Shown here in pieces: positions 27,624 to 34,953 of a stretch of 64,000 nt of DNA. The stretch is taken from positions 1,860,001-1,924,000 of the forward strand of contig NC_012108.1 in NCBI RefSeq assembly GCF_000020365.1. Direction: 5' to 3'. The position numbers and the translations under genes are program-made. Under the pieces are notes generated by a model that ran no database searches, was not told the origin of the DNA, and saw only the letters and a program-made list of their open reading frames with translations. The first letter of the stretch is position 1; every line of letters begins with the position of its first letter. Source of the DNA: Desulforapulum autotrophicum HRM2 (GTDB lineage: Bacteria > Desulfobacterota > Desulfobacteria > Desulfobacterales > Desulfobacteraceae).

Positions 27624-28454
27624 ATGGAGACAACACTTTTTCATGTGTTCAGGAACACGCCCCTTGGCAGGGAGATTCTTATGCAGTCGCTTTTTTTCTG
27701 CAAACAGACCCGGTCATCGATTAATATTTATATACCTGAATTTATTAAGTTTTTAATGTACTTTGACAATGATGTAGTACAGGTGGACCTGGACCCCTCC
27801 TATCTGACCCAGCCGGAAACGGCTGAGGCCCATGCCAGGGCCCTTGCAGAGGCGGCTGGGATCGAACCGAGAATCATCGGCCCCATGAACTTTACTGCAT
27901 CCACCCTGCCTGATCTTCCCGTTGATTTCGATTTCATGTGCTGCCCCAGGAGCATCAGCGATCTTTCAACCAAGATAAGTCTGGGTCACATCGGCCCAAA
28001 GGTGAGACGCATCATCAACTCTGCCCGGTTCCCGGTGCTCATTCCAAGCTCACAGTTCAAGGAATGGGTGAGCATCATTGTCTTTTTCGGGGGATCAGTC
28101 AATGCCGTAAAGGCCCTCAAACTTGGCCTATATTTGAGCCGGAGCACAGGGTTGCCCCTGGACATCTTTACCCAGGCTGGAAAATTTACAAAGGATCATT
28201 TTAACGAGATCCTCAGAGAACGGGATCTCTATGACGTGGTGGATGCCACCGTAAGAAAGTGGTATTTTTATGACCAGGGAAAGTTTGAGCACAATCTTTA
28301 CGATGTCCCCCACAATGCCCTTGCCGTGCTTGGGGCCTATGGCCACGGCCTTGTAAAGGAGGTGCTTTTCGGCAGCACCATGGAGATGGTTCAGTCAACC
28401 CTTACAAATACCCTCCTGATTGCAGGACCCAATTATGTGATGAGCCAGGGCTGA
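27624..28454 (+). CDS. Universal stress protein-like protein
   Basis: A 276-residue cytoplasmic protein. The C-terminal half ends in GAYGHGLVKEVLFGSTMEMV and NTLLIAGPNY, the G-2x-G-9x-G(S) nucleotide-loop pattern of UspA. The N-terminal half is a weaker copy, so the protein is probably a tandem or degenerate double-USP. AGGAG lies before its ATG, 8 bp after the ClC stop. Its role is unknown; USP proteins next to ion transporters often regulate them by nucleotide sensing. The gene is convergent with the MarR gene, only 4 bp away. Confidence 0.75.
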   Translation: METTLFHVFRNTPLGREILMQSLFFCKQTRSSINIYIPEFIKFLMYFDNDVVQVDLDPSYLTQPETAEAHARALAEAAGIEPRIIGPMNFTASTLPDLPVDFDFMCCPRSISDLSTKISLGHIGPKVRRIINSARFPVLIPSSQFKEWVSIIVFFGGSVNAVKALKLGLYLSRSTGLPLDIFTQAGKFTKDHFNEILRERDLYDVVDATVRKWYFYDQGKFEHNLYDVPHNALAVLGAYGHGLVKEVLFGSTMEMVQSTLTNTLLIAGPNYVMSQG

Positions 28455-28458
28455 AAAT

Positions 28459-28902
28459 TTAGATTCTGGCGGCCATGATGGTAACCAATCGGTTCATGGC
28501 GCTTAGAATCATGAGTTGCTCCCACTCCTCAAGATCAATAAATGCCCCGGTGAATTTTTCTTCAAGGGGAGGGGGGGCATCCTTGAGGATGTCGACGCAT
28601 TTCTCAGAAGGGGAGATTATTACCCGGCGCTTGTCGTCCTTGGACCGCTCCTTTTTCATGAGCCCCTTGTTTTCAAGCCTGTTGATGATATCGGTCACTG
28701 TTCCCTGGCTCAGACTGATGGTCCTGGCAAGATCTGAAACAGAGATCTCTTCATGGATGGTTACTTCTTTGAGGACCACGAGCTGGGGACCGGTCAGACC
28801 ACAGCGTTTGTTGAGGTCCTTTGAGTAGAGATCTATGGACTGGATCATTTTCCTCAACAGTGTGAGGAGTTCCTTGCATCGTTCTTCGTGTATTGCTTTC
28901 AC
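28459..28902 (-). CDS. MarR-family transcriptional regulator
   Basis: A 147-residue regulator with a winged helix: ISVSDLARTISLSQGTVTDI is the helix-turn-helix and KKERSKDDKRRVIISPSEK the wing with the family DxRR(v)xxSP motif. The start is a GTG at 28902 with GGTGA about ten bases upstream. It lies downstream of the radical SAM gene on the same strand but 220 bp away, so it probably has its own promoter; the target is not apparent. Confidence 0.9.
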   Translation of the reverse strand: MKAIHEERCKELLTLLRKMIQSIDLYSKDLNKRCGLTGPQLVVLKEVTIHEEISVSDLARTISLSQGTVTDIINRLENKGLMKKERSKDDKRRVIISPSEKCVDILKDAPPPLEEKFTGAFIDLEEWEQLMILSAMNRLVTIMAARI

Positions 28903-29122
28903 TTTTTTTGGGTCACCATTTTAAATAATATAACCGGCATGGCCGGAGCAGGGTCTCTGCCCTGGCCTCAACGAAATTTAAAACGTCTCCACGGGCGAAG
29001 TTCCCGTGGATATTTCATCTAAAAATCATTTGAACAACCGGGCCAGACATTTTAACATTTCTCCCCTTGTACCCTAATTGGTAATCCAGGCCAAACTTTT
29101 TCTGACCTGTACCTGATAAAAA
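28903..29122. other. Intergenic region with stem-loops between kamA-like and marR-like genes
   Basis: No ORF is supported. A perfect hairpin TCCACGGG-7 nt-CCCGTGGA lies at 28988-29010, and two shorter ones (CCGGC/GCCGG, CAGGG/CCCTG) sit closer to the marR-like start. Without a T-run they are weak terminator candidates for the radical SAM transcript; they could instead be part of the marR leader. Confidence 0.4.
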
Positions 29123-30445
29123 TCAATGTCCGGTATGGGAAAATTCGACTTTAAGATCTTCCCTGGGCGGTTCAAAGAAAAATTTCTTGTCCCCAAATGC
29201 GGGTTTGAGGTCGTCAAGCCAGACGGCATTTGCATCATATTCGGCAAAAAACAGTCTTTTTACCCACTTGGGGTTTCTTGCCTGCACAAAGGTCATGGCA
29301 ATGACTTTTTGTTCATTGATTTCGGTTATCCCTTCGATTTTGATCTTGCCTGGGGAGGCTGACATACTCGGTCCCCGTACGGTCCTTGAGATGCCGCTTA
29401 CGCTGCTGTAGGCATCCCTGAAAATTTTCCAGGTGTCAACAAGGGGAATGGAAAAATAGTCCTGGGCCCCAGTGTTGCGGGCAACAAACATGTAATAGGG
29501 AACAATACCGAGACTTATCTGGTCCTGCCACATTTTTGACCAGATCTTGGCGGATGCATTGATTCTGTTTAGAACTGGGGACTGGCTTCTGATGACGGCA
29601 CCGGTTCCTCTGATGGCCTCAACGGCTCTTTTGCATTCAGGTGTGGCGATCTCCCTTGGGTGGTTCAGGTGGGACATGATGGCAAGATGAATCCCGGCGT
29701 CAGTTACCCGTTTGAATAGTTCGAGAAGCTCTGCTGAATCCTTGTCCGTTGTAAACCTGTAGGGCCAGAACGAGAGGGTTTTTGTTCCAATTCGAATAGT
29801 CCTGATTCCGGGCAGTTTTGCGTCGATAATTGCATTCAGATAAACCGACAGGATTTTGGTGCTCATTGTCAGAGGGTCTCCGCCCGTGAAAAGGATGTCA
29901 GTGAGTTCAGGTTGACTGCGTACGTATCGCACCATGAGATCGGCATCCTTCATGGCAAACCTGTGGCCGTCCATGCCGGTAAATTGGGGCCAGCGGAAGC
30001 AGAACGAGCAAAAGGCATGGCAGGTCTGTCCCTGGGTGGGGAAAAAGAGCATGGTCTCCCGGTATTTGTGCTGGATGCCGTTGAGCCGTTGACCGTCCAG
30101 CACAGGCACATTTTTGTCGATCTGGCCTGCCGGGTGGGGATTTAAACTGTGGCGGATTCGGTTGGCTGCCATGGTTATTCGTTCCTTGGAGGCATTGGCT
30201 TTCACCAGGGCCGCCATGGTGTTGAAGTGTTTTTTTGCCAGCATTTCTCTCTGGGGAAAATTAAGGATAAACATGGGGTCGTTTTCAAAATCGTCCCAGT
30301 TGATAAGTTCATTGACCACGTAGTTGTTTGTTTTAAAGGGTAGAACGGTTCCAACGACTTGAATATTAAAAATCTGTTCAGGCGTAAGGCGGTTGAATTG
30401 GGGAAGGCTTTTCAGGTTTTTGTTGGTATATGGCTTGTATCGCAT
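29123..30445 (-). CDS. KamA-family radical SAM protein (lysine 2,3-aminomutase-like)
   Basis: A 440-residue protein with the radical SAM cluster motif CHAFCSFC (CX3CX2C) near residue 133, followed by TGGDPLTMST and a C-terminal SASPGKIKIEG that contains a Lys at the place where lysine 2,3-aminomutase binds PLP. Sequence around the cluster (FCFRWPQF) differs from the CSxxCRHCTR of true KamA, so substrate assignment to lysine is uncertain. No acetyltransferase (AblB) partner is nearby, which argues against a simple N-acetyl-beta-lysine operon. GGAGGG precedes the ATG. Confidence 0.8.
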   Translation of the reverse strand: MRYKPYTNKNLKSLPQFNRLTPEQIFNIQVVGTVLPFKTNNYVVNELINWDDFENDPMFILNFPQREMLAKKHFNTMAALVKANASKERITMAANRIRHSLNPHPAGQIDKNVPVLDGQRLNGIQHKYRETMLFFPTQGQTCHAFCSFCFRWPQFTGMDGHRFAMKDADLMVRYVRSQPELTDILFTGGDPLTMSTKILSVYLNAIIDAKLPGIRTIRIGTKTLSFWPYRFTTDKDSAELLELFKRVTDAGIHLAIMSHLNHPREIATPECKRAVEAIRGTGAVIRSQSPVLNRINASAKIWSKMWQDQISLGIVPYYMFVARNTGAQDYFSIPLVDTWKIFRDAYSSVSGISRTVRGPSMSASPGKIKIEGITEINEQKVIAMTFVQARNPKWVKRLFFAEYDANAVWLDDLKPAFGDKKFFFEPPREDLKVEFSHTGH

Positions 30446-30544
30446 AGGTCCCTCCAGATATTAAAGGTTTTTAAAATCCTGATTTTTTTAACGTATGTCC
30501 GTACGAAGCGCGATCTACAAGATAGTATTTGGGGTGGAATTTCT

Positions 30545-30597
30545 ATTGTATCCAAACTATCTTATAATAAGTAACATGAAAATAGTTTGGATACAAT
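30545..30597. repeat. Perfect 16-bp inverted repeat upstream of the kamA-like gene
   Basis: The arms ATTGTATCCAAACTAT (30545-30560) and ATAGTTTGGATACAAT (30582-30597) are exact reverse complements around a 21-nt AT-rich loop, followed on the plus strand by eight T. It lies about 100 bp upstream of the kamA-like start and 57 bp past the YkgJ stop. As a plus-strand terminator it would have no gene to end, and on the minus strand the T-run is on the wrong side, so an operator pair or leader structure is also possible. Confidence 0.7.
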
Positions 30598-30653
30598 GTT
30601 TTTTTTAAATGGTATAGCAGGGGTGGGGCAGGAAATTGAAGGGGTGTCAGGGG

Positions 30654-31085
30654 TTATTTCTGGGTTGAAAAGGGGTAGGAGGCATCAAGGCGTTCAACCT
30701 CCTTTGCTGCAATTCTACTAACGTGTTTTTCTGGGACGCCCGGCTGCATCCCAGGGCAGGACCGGGCCATGGCGTCCCAGTTCTCTGGATTCTTGATAAG
30801 GGTCCTTAAAAAAGGCCAGGCTCTGCACATGTATGGTTTTACTGGGTGGATCGTGCAGTTTTTGTCAAAGAAGATGCACAGGCCGTTCTCTGCCTGGCGG
30901 ATGACCCAGCGGGAGCCGGACCTGTTACAGTATTGCTCGATAAAGGTTGTCGGCTCACAACCGATAAATGCTGCGATTCTCTGGATATCCACATCGTTCA
31001 CATAGGTGCCGCCAAAGCCTGAACAGCACTGACCGCATTGAGTACAGTTAAAGATGTCACTGGCGGAAATAATTTCAGAATCCAC
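30654..31085 (-). CDS. YkgJ-family Cys-cluster protein
   Basis: A 143-residue protein of the CxxCxxCC (PF03692, YkgJ) family: FNCTQCGQCCSG near the N-terminus, GLCIFFDKNCTIHPVKPYMC in the middle (family pattern C...C-I-x-x-x-P-x-x-C) and SCPGM near the end. These proteins are thought to bind Zn or an Fe-S cluster; function is not established. Its start lies inside the 3' end of recR (11-bp overlap), so it is the last gene of the dnaX operon. It is one of three YkgJ-type domains in this window. Confidence 0.85.
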   Translation of the reverse strand: MDSEIISASDIFNCTQCGQCCSGFGGTYVNDVDIQRIAAFIGCEPTTFIEQYCNRSGSRWVIRQAENGLCIFFDKNCTIHPVKPYMCRAWPFLRTLIKNPENWDAMARSCPGMQPGVPEKHVSRIAAKEVERLDASYPFSTQK

Positions 31086-31674
31086 GTCTGCCCTCCATTG
31101 CCCGTTGCATGGTTACCTGGTCAACATATTGAAAATCGCCACCCATGGGGACGCCTGAAGCGATTCGTGTCACATTGACGCCTTTTTTTCGGAGTTGGTC
31201 CGAAATATAGGCGGCTGTTGCCTCGCCTTCAACATTGGTCCCCGTGGCAATGATCACTTCGGTTGTTGTTTTAGAACAGGCCCTTGAAAAAAGTTCGCGT
31301 ATCCTCAGCTCGTCCGGTCCAATGCCGTCCATGGGTGAAAGTGCCCCCCCAAGAACATGGTAAAGTCCTGAAAATGCACCTGATTTCTCAATGGCCACAA
31401 TGTCAGTGGGCTTTTCCACAACACAGATGATTGATGCATCCCGCCGTGGGTTACTGCATATCCGGCACTCTGGTTGGTCGCTCAGGGAAAAGCAGGTCCT
31501 GCAAAGCGTCACCTTTTGTTTAAGCTCAAGGATGTCGTTGGCAAGGGTTTGTGCCTCGTGAAGGGGGGCATGTAGAATGTGAAGCGCCAAGCGCTCGGCA
31601 GTTCTCCTTCCTATTCCCGGAAGCGTTGACAGGCTTTTGATCAGGTTCAGGATGGATTCGGGATAGAGGTCCAC
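31075..31674 (-). CDS. recR: Recombination mediator protein RecR
   Basis: A 199-residue protein of standard length. It shows the N-terminal helix-hairpin-helix LSTLPGIGRRTAERLALHIL, the zinc finger CRTCFSLSDQPECRICSNPR and a Toprim domain with ICVVEKPTDIVAIE and a C-terminal GVPMGGDFQYVDQVTMQRAM. With RecO it loads RecA at gaps. The order dnaX-ebfC-recR is the classical bacterial arrangement. It starts 5 bp after ebfC. Confidence 0.97.
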   Translation of the reverse strand: MDLYPESILNLIKSLSTLPGIGRRTAERLALHILHAPLHEAQTLANDILELKQKVTLCRTCFSLSDQPECRICSNPRRDASIICVVEKPTDIVAIEKSGAFSGLYHVLGGALSPMDGIGPDELRIRELFSRACSKTTTEVIIATGTNVEGEATAAYISDQLRKKGVNVTRIASGVPMGGDFQYVDQVTMQRAMEGRRGF

Positions 31675-31679
31675 AGATA

Positions 31680-31991
31680 CTACATCATGCCGGGCAGGTT
31701 CATGCCACCGGTGAGTTTGCCCATATGGGCGGAGACCATTTCCTGGGATTTATTCAAGGCGTCATTGGTCGCTGCAAGAATCAGGTCCTGGAGCATTTCA
31801 ATGTCTTCAGGGTCTACCACTTCCCGTTCAAGGGTGATCGCCTCGATCTTCTGACTACCGTTGGCAATAACCTTTACCATGCCACCGCCTGCTGTGGCTT
31901 CCACGGTTTTGGTGGCAAGCTCTTCTTGCATCTTGAGCATCTTTTTTTGAAGTTTCTGGGCCTGTTTCATCATGCTGTTCATATTGTTCAC
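31680..31991 (-). CDS. ebfC: Nucleoid-associated protein YbaB/EbfC
   Basis: A 103-residue DNA-binding protein of the YbaB/EbfC family: a helical N-terminus ([20 protein letters not shown]), the core [19 protein letters not shown] and [20 protein letters not shown] at the C-terminal helix. It overlaps the end of dnaX by 4 bp and is followed by recR. Confidence 0.95.
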   Translation of the reverse strand: MNNMNSMMKQAQKLQKKMLKMQEELATKTVEATAGGGMVKVIANGSQKIEAITLEREVVDPEDIEMLQDLILAATNDALNKSQEMVSAHMGKLTGGMNLPGMM

Positions 31992-33760
31992 GGGTTGCTC
32001 CTTTCGTTTAATTTTACGTCAACGACTGTGCCGTTGAATCGTTTTATTGCGTCGGCCACAAGGGGATGGTTCAATATCTCCTGTCTTAATTTGGCCGGAC
32101 TTTTTTCATCATTCCCATATTCTTTGGGGGCACAGTCTCCAATGAGGGTCAGGTGCAGTGGCTTTCCAAAATAGTCATGGCAAACGGTCTCGATTTCCCC
32201 TCTTTTGGATTCAATCCTTCCCCTGTCAAAGGCTGTGCCATTGAGCTCAACGACAATATCAGTATTTGAAATCTTTTGCAACCGGCCTTTGGAAAGGATG
32301 GCCGACGCAAAGGGCAGTGAATCTGCAAGAGCCTTCAGGAAAGGGTTCCATCGGCCAGCTGGATCTTCTGGGGGAGCGATGGTCCGAGGTTCAGGTGTGG
32401 GGGGCGAAACAACATTGATTCTGTCTGTGGGCTTGTACGAAGGTGTGGTCCCAGGTTGTGGTGCAGGCACTGACTCACCGTTGTCATCTGAAATCGGATG
32501 TGGATCCATGGAAGTTGGTGCTTTTCGTGGCTCTGGGGGGGGACAGACAGGTCTTTCCTCCTGGGGTAATGCCTGAAAATCGGGGTTGTCAAATCGGCGG
32601 GCAAGATCATCCAGCCGCTTGATCATCAAATCGATTTCAATACCCGGTCGAATCTGAACAAGTTTTAACAGCACCATCTCAACGGCTGTTCGTGTGTGTG
32701 AGGATAGTTTTACCAGGGATTCGTCAACCAGAAGTGTGTTTAATATCTGATTTAAAAAAGATTGGGAAAGGGGGGCTGTGAGTGCTGCCATCCGTTGTCT
32801 GTCATGGTCTGAAATGTCGCAGGTGTTTTTGTCATTACTGGAGACCTTGACAACCGCCAGGTTTCTGAAGTGCCGAATAAGTGAGGCGTAAAATCGTTTC
32901 AGGTCGAGACCGAGGGTGTGGATGCGGTCCACAAGGTCAATGATGTCAGCTCCCCTGTTCTGGATAATGGCATCGGCAAGGTCAAACACAAGGGTCTTAT
33001 CAATGATGCCGAGGGTGCCCAGGATTTTGTCATCATCGATCGCCCTTGGGCCAGATGTCTGTTCGGATGTCTGGGCCTGACTGCCAAGGATCCGGTCAAG
33101 CAGGCTCAACGAATCCCGCATGGAGCCGTCTGCTTCGCCCGCCAGGAGGTCACAGCTCTCCTGGGAAATGGAAAATCCTTCGGCGGCGGCAAGGGTCATC
33201 AAATGGGCTGAGATCTGGGCAAGGGAAATTCTTCCCAGGTCGTGGCGCTGGCACCGGGAAAGGATAGTCACGGGAATTTTATGGACTTCGGTGGTGGCAA
33301 AGATAAAAATAACGTGGTCTGGTGGCTCTTCCAGTGTCTTGAGGAGGGCGTTAAAAGCTGCCATGCTCAGCATGTGAACTTCGTCGATAATGTAGATCTT
33401 GAACTTGGAAGACGAGGGCATATATGCTACGTTTTCCCTTAGTTCCCGAACCTGGTCCACACTGTTGTTTGAGGCACCGTCAATCTCGAAAACGTCGACA
33501 GCGCTGCCTGCGGTGATGTTCGTGCATGTCTTGCAGATATTGCAGGGGGTCGGTGTTGGCCCGGTTTCACAGTTCATGGCTTTTGCAAGAATACGGGCAA
33601 TGGTTGTCTTGCCCGTTCCCCTGGGACCAGTCAAAAGAATGGCATGGGGCACACGACCGGATAAAATGGCATTTTTCAGGGTGGTTGTAACGTGGGGTTG
33701 CCCGACTACCTCGTCAAAGGTCTGGGGGCGGTATTTAAGGGCTAGAACTCGGTATGACAT
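31988..33760 (-). CDS. dnaX: DNA polymerase III subunits gamma and tau
   Basis: A 590-residue clamp-loader ATPase from the ATG at 33760: [20 protein letters not shown], Walker [15 protein letters not shown], the zinc-binding [16 protein letters not shown], Walker [11 protein letters not shown] and the arginine-finger region [10 protein letters not shown]. The C-terminal half is proline-rich and variable, as in tau. The open frame extends 37 codons further upstream, but those codons are the tRNA-Ser gene read in a coding frame, so the later ATG is chosen. Only 27 bp separate it from the tRNA, leaving no room for a separate promoter. Confidence 0.95.
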   Translation of the reverse strand: MSYRVLALKYRPQTFDEVVGQPHVTTTLKNAILSGRVPHAILLTGPRGTGKTTIARILAKAMNCETGPTPTPCNICKTCTNITAGSAVDVFEIDGASNNSVDQVRELRENVAYMPSSSKFKIYIIDEVHMLSMAAFNALLKTLEEPPDHVIFIFATTEVHKIPVTILSRCQRHDLGRISLAQISAHLMTLAAAEGFSISQESCDLLAGEADGSMRDSLSLLDRILGSQAQTSEQTSGPRAIDDDKILGTLGIIDKTLVFDLADAIIQNRGADIIDLVDRIHTLGLDLKRFYASLIRHFRNLAVVKVSSNDKNTCDISDHDRQRMAALTAPLSQSFLNQILNTLLVDESLVKLSSHTRTAVEMVLLKLVQIRPGIEIDLMIKRLDDLARRFDNPDFQALPQEERPVCPPPEPRKAPTSMDPHPISDDNGESVPAPQPGTTPSYKPTDRINVVSPPTPEPRTIAPPEDPAGRWNPFLKALADSLPFASAILSKGRLQKISNTDIVVELNGTAFDRGRIESKRGEIETVCHDYFGKPLHLTLIGDCAPKEYGNDEKSPAKLRQEILNHPLVADAIKRFNGTVVDVKLNERSNP

Positions 33761-33787
33761 TTTGCCTGAACAAGAAGAAAAAAGGGA

Positions 33788-33877
33788 TGGCGGAGAGAGA
33801 GAGATTCGAACTCTCGGTACCTGTAACAGTACACACGCTTTCCAGGCGTGCACCTTCAGCCACTCGGTCATCTCTCC
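33788..33877 (-). tRNA. tRNA-Ser(GGA)
   Basis: A complete class II tRNA. Acceptor GGAGAGA (33877-33871) pairs with TCTCTCC (33798-33792), followed by discriminator G and an encoded CCA (33790-33788). The anticodon stem CACGC/GCGTG encloses loop CTGGAAA with anticodon GGA (complement of 33841-33843); a long variable arm and T-arm GAGAG-TTCGAAT-CTCTC follow. It reads UCC and UCU codons. It sits 20 bp after the tRNA-methyltransferase gene and 27 bp before dnaX, all on the same strand. Confidence 0.97.
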
Positions 33878-33897
33878 GCAGTAACAATGACTCGGAG

Positions 33898-34599
33898 TTA
33901 ATACCCTGTTTCGGGTGTCGTGTCAAGGGGTAAAAAAAGGGGTGGCAGGATCGTTAATAAAGGCGTGCGGTTGTGCATGGCGGTGAGGATGAACAGCTTT
34001 GCCGGTTTGTTCACGTGGGTGTGAATGAACCGTAGGCTAAAAGGTCCCATGCCGTGGTGACGTGTTCGTTCCATGACTTCATTGAGTCGTTCCATGGGAA
34101 AAATGATCATGAAACGGCCCCGGAAGGTGAGAATTTTTGTTGCACTGTCAAGGAGTTCGTCAAGGGTTATCTCAACTTCATGGCGGGCAATGGCCTTCTG
34201 GGGATGGGGATTGATGCGGCCACAGCCTTGTTTGATATAGGGCGGGTTGGTGACGACAAGGTCGACAGGTCCGCCAAGATCAGCGGGCACAAGTGATCTG
34301 ATGTCCGACAATAGAATGGTGACCTGATCCGTCAGGTGATTTTTCTGGATGTTTTTGTTGGCAATGTCTACAAGGGCACCCTGGATTTCAATACCCGTGA
34401 TATGGGTTTCAGGGTGCTTGCGGGACAGTAAAAGAGGGATGATGCCGCAGCCGGTTCCAAGGTCTGCGATTCTATCTCCAGGGAGAGGATCGGCATGGTC
34501 TGCCAGAAGAATCGGATCAATGGAGAATCGGTAGCCGGTTTTCGGCTGATACACCTTTAGGGCATGGTCAGGGAATCGTTCAACTGTGCAGGGATGCAA
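33898..34599 (-). CDS. tRNA1(Val) (adenine-37-N6)-methyltransferase-like protein (YfiC/TrmN6 family)
   Basis: A 233-residue SAM-dependent methyltransferase: motif I IADLGTGCGIIPLLL, acidic loop GIEIQ and the catalytic VVTNPPYIKQGCGRINP, whose NPPY marks methylation of an exocyclic amine and whose following segment is typical of the YfiC/TrmN6 group. N-terminal KVYQPKTGYRFSIDPILLA is also family-typical. It overlaps the DUF721 gene by 20 bp and precedes tRNA-Ser by 20 bp. TrmN6 modifies tRNA-Val; target specificity here is not proven. Confidence 0.85.
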   Translation of the reverse strand: MHPCTVERFPDHALKVYQPKTGYRFSIDPILLADHADPLPGDRIADLGTGCGIIPLLLSRKHPETHITGIEIQGALVDIANKNIQKNHLTDQVTILLSDIRSLVPADLGGPVDLVVTNPPYIKQGCGRINPHPQKAIARHEVEITLDELLDSATKILTFRGRFMIIFPMERLNEVMERTRHHGMGPFSLRFIHTHVNKPAKLFILTAMHNRTPLLTILPPLFLPLDTTPETGY

Positions 34600-34885
34600 T
34601 TTTGAATTTAAGCTCTTTTACAAGGGGCCTTCCAAGGGCCAGGTTAATCTGGGCTTTAAGATCTTTTTCCATGAATCGCAAATGCTGAATCCAGACACTG
34701 CTTGAGACGTGAACGATCAAGACGCCTTCCTTGAACGCACCGGGTTTTGAGTTTGCAGCAACGGTTTGATCCAGGGCCTCATCCCACAGATCCCAGATCC
34801 GGGTCATGTCAAGATCCGAGCTTGGGCGCAGGTTGTCAAGGACCTTTGAAAGGATGCTGCCAAGTGGGGTAAGTTTTTGTTTCAT
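34580..34885 (-). CDS. DUF721 / DciA-like protein
   Basis: A 101-residue basic protein with the DUF721 pattern: LGSILSKVLDNL at the start, IWDLWDEALDQTVAANSKPG, then GVLIVHVSSSVWIQHLRF and a C-terminal basic strand. DciA proteins help load the replicative helicase; this short form may have that or an RNA-related role. It is first in the operon with the tRNA methyltransferase, tRNA-Ser and dnaX. No clear ribosome site is seen before its ATG; a strong hairpin ends 14 bases upstream. Confidence 0.75.
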   Translation of the reverse strand: MKQKLTPLGSILSKVLDNLRPSSDLDMTRIWDLWDEALDQTVAANSKPGAFKEGVLIVHVSSSVWIQHLRFMEKDLKAQINLALGRPLVKELKFKIASLHS

Positions 34886-34899
34886 ATTTTTATGTTTTC

Positions 34900-34946
34900 G
34901 GGGGCAGGCTTTTTATTGCCCGTTTGCCCTAAGAAAGCCTGTCCCC
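34900..34946 (-). other. Stem-loop between the acyl-CoA ligase and DUF721 genes
   Basis: GGGG-CAGGCTTT at 34900-34912 pairs with AAAGCCTG-(U)CCCC at 34934-34946 with one G-U pair and a 21-nt loop. It lies 7 bp after the ligase stop, so it probably ends or protects the hydrogenase-module transcript, but no T-run follows on the minus strand. Confidence 0.5.
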
Positions 34947-34953
34947 AAGTCAG

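Noticed and set aside
30545-30605. Inverted repeat as a terminator for the YkgJ gene
   Set aside because: On the minus strand no T-run follows the second arm; the T-run is on the side that would suit only a plus-strand transcript, and no plus-strand gene is present.
33761-33871. N-terminal extension of dnaX to 33871
   Set aside because: The added codons are the tRNA-Ser gene read on the same strand; homology to DnaX starts at [12 protein letters not shown], so the ATG at 33760 is used.
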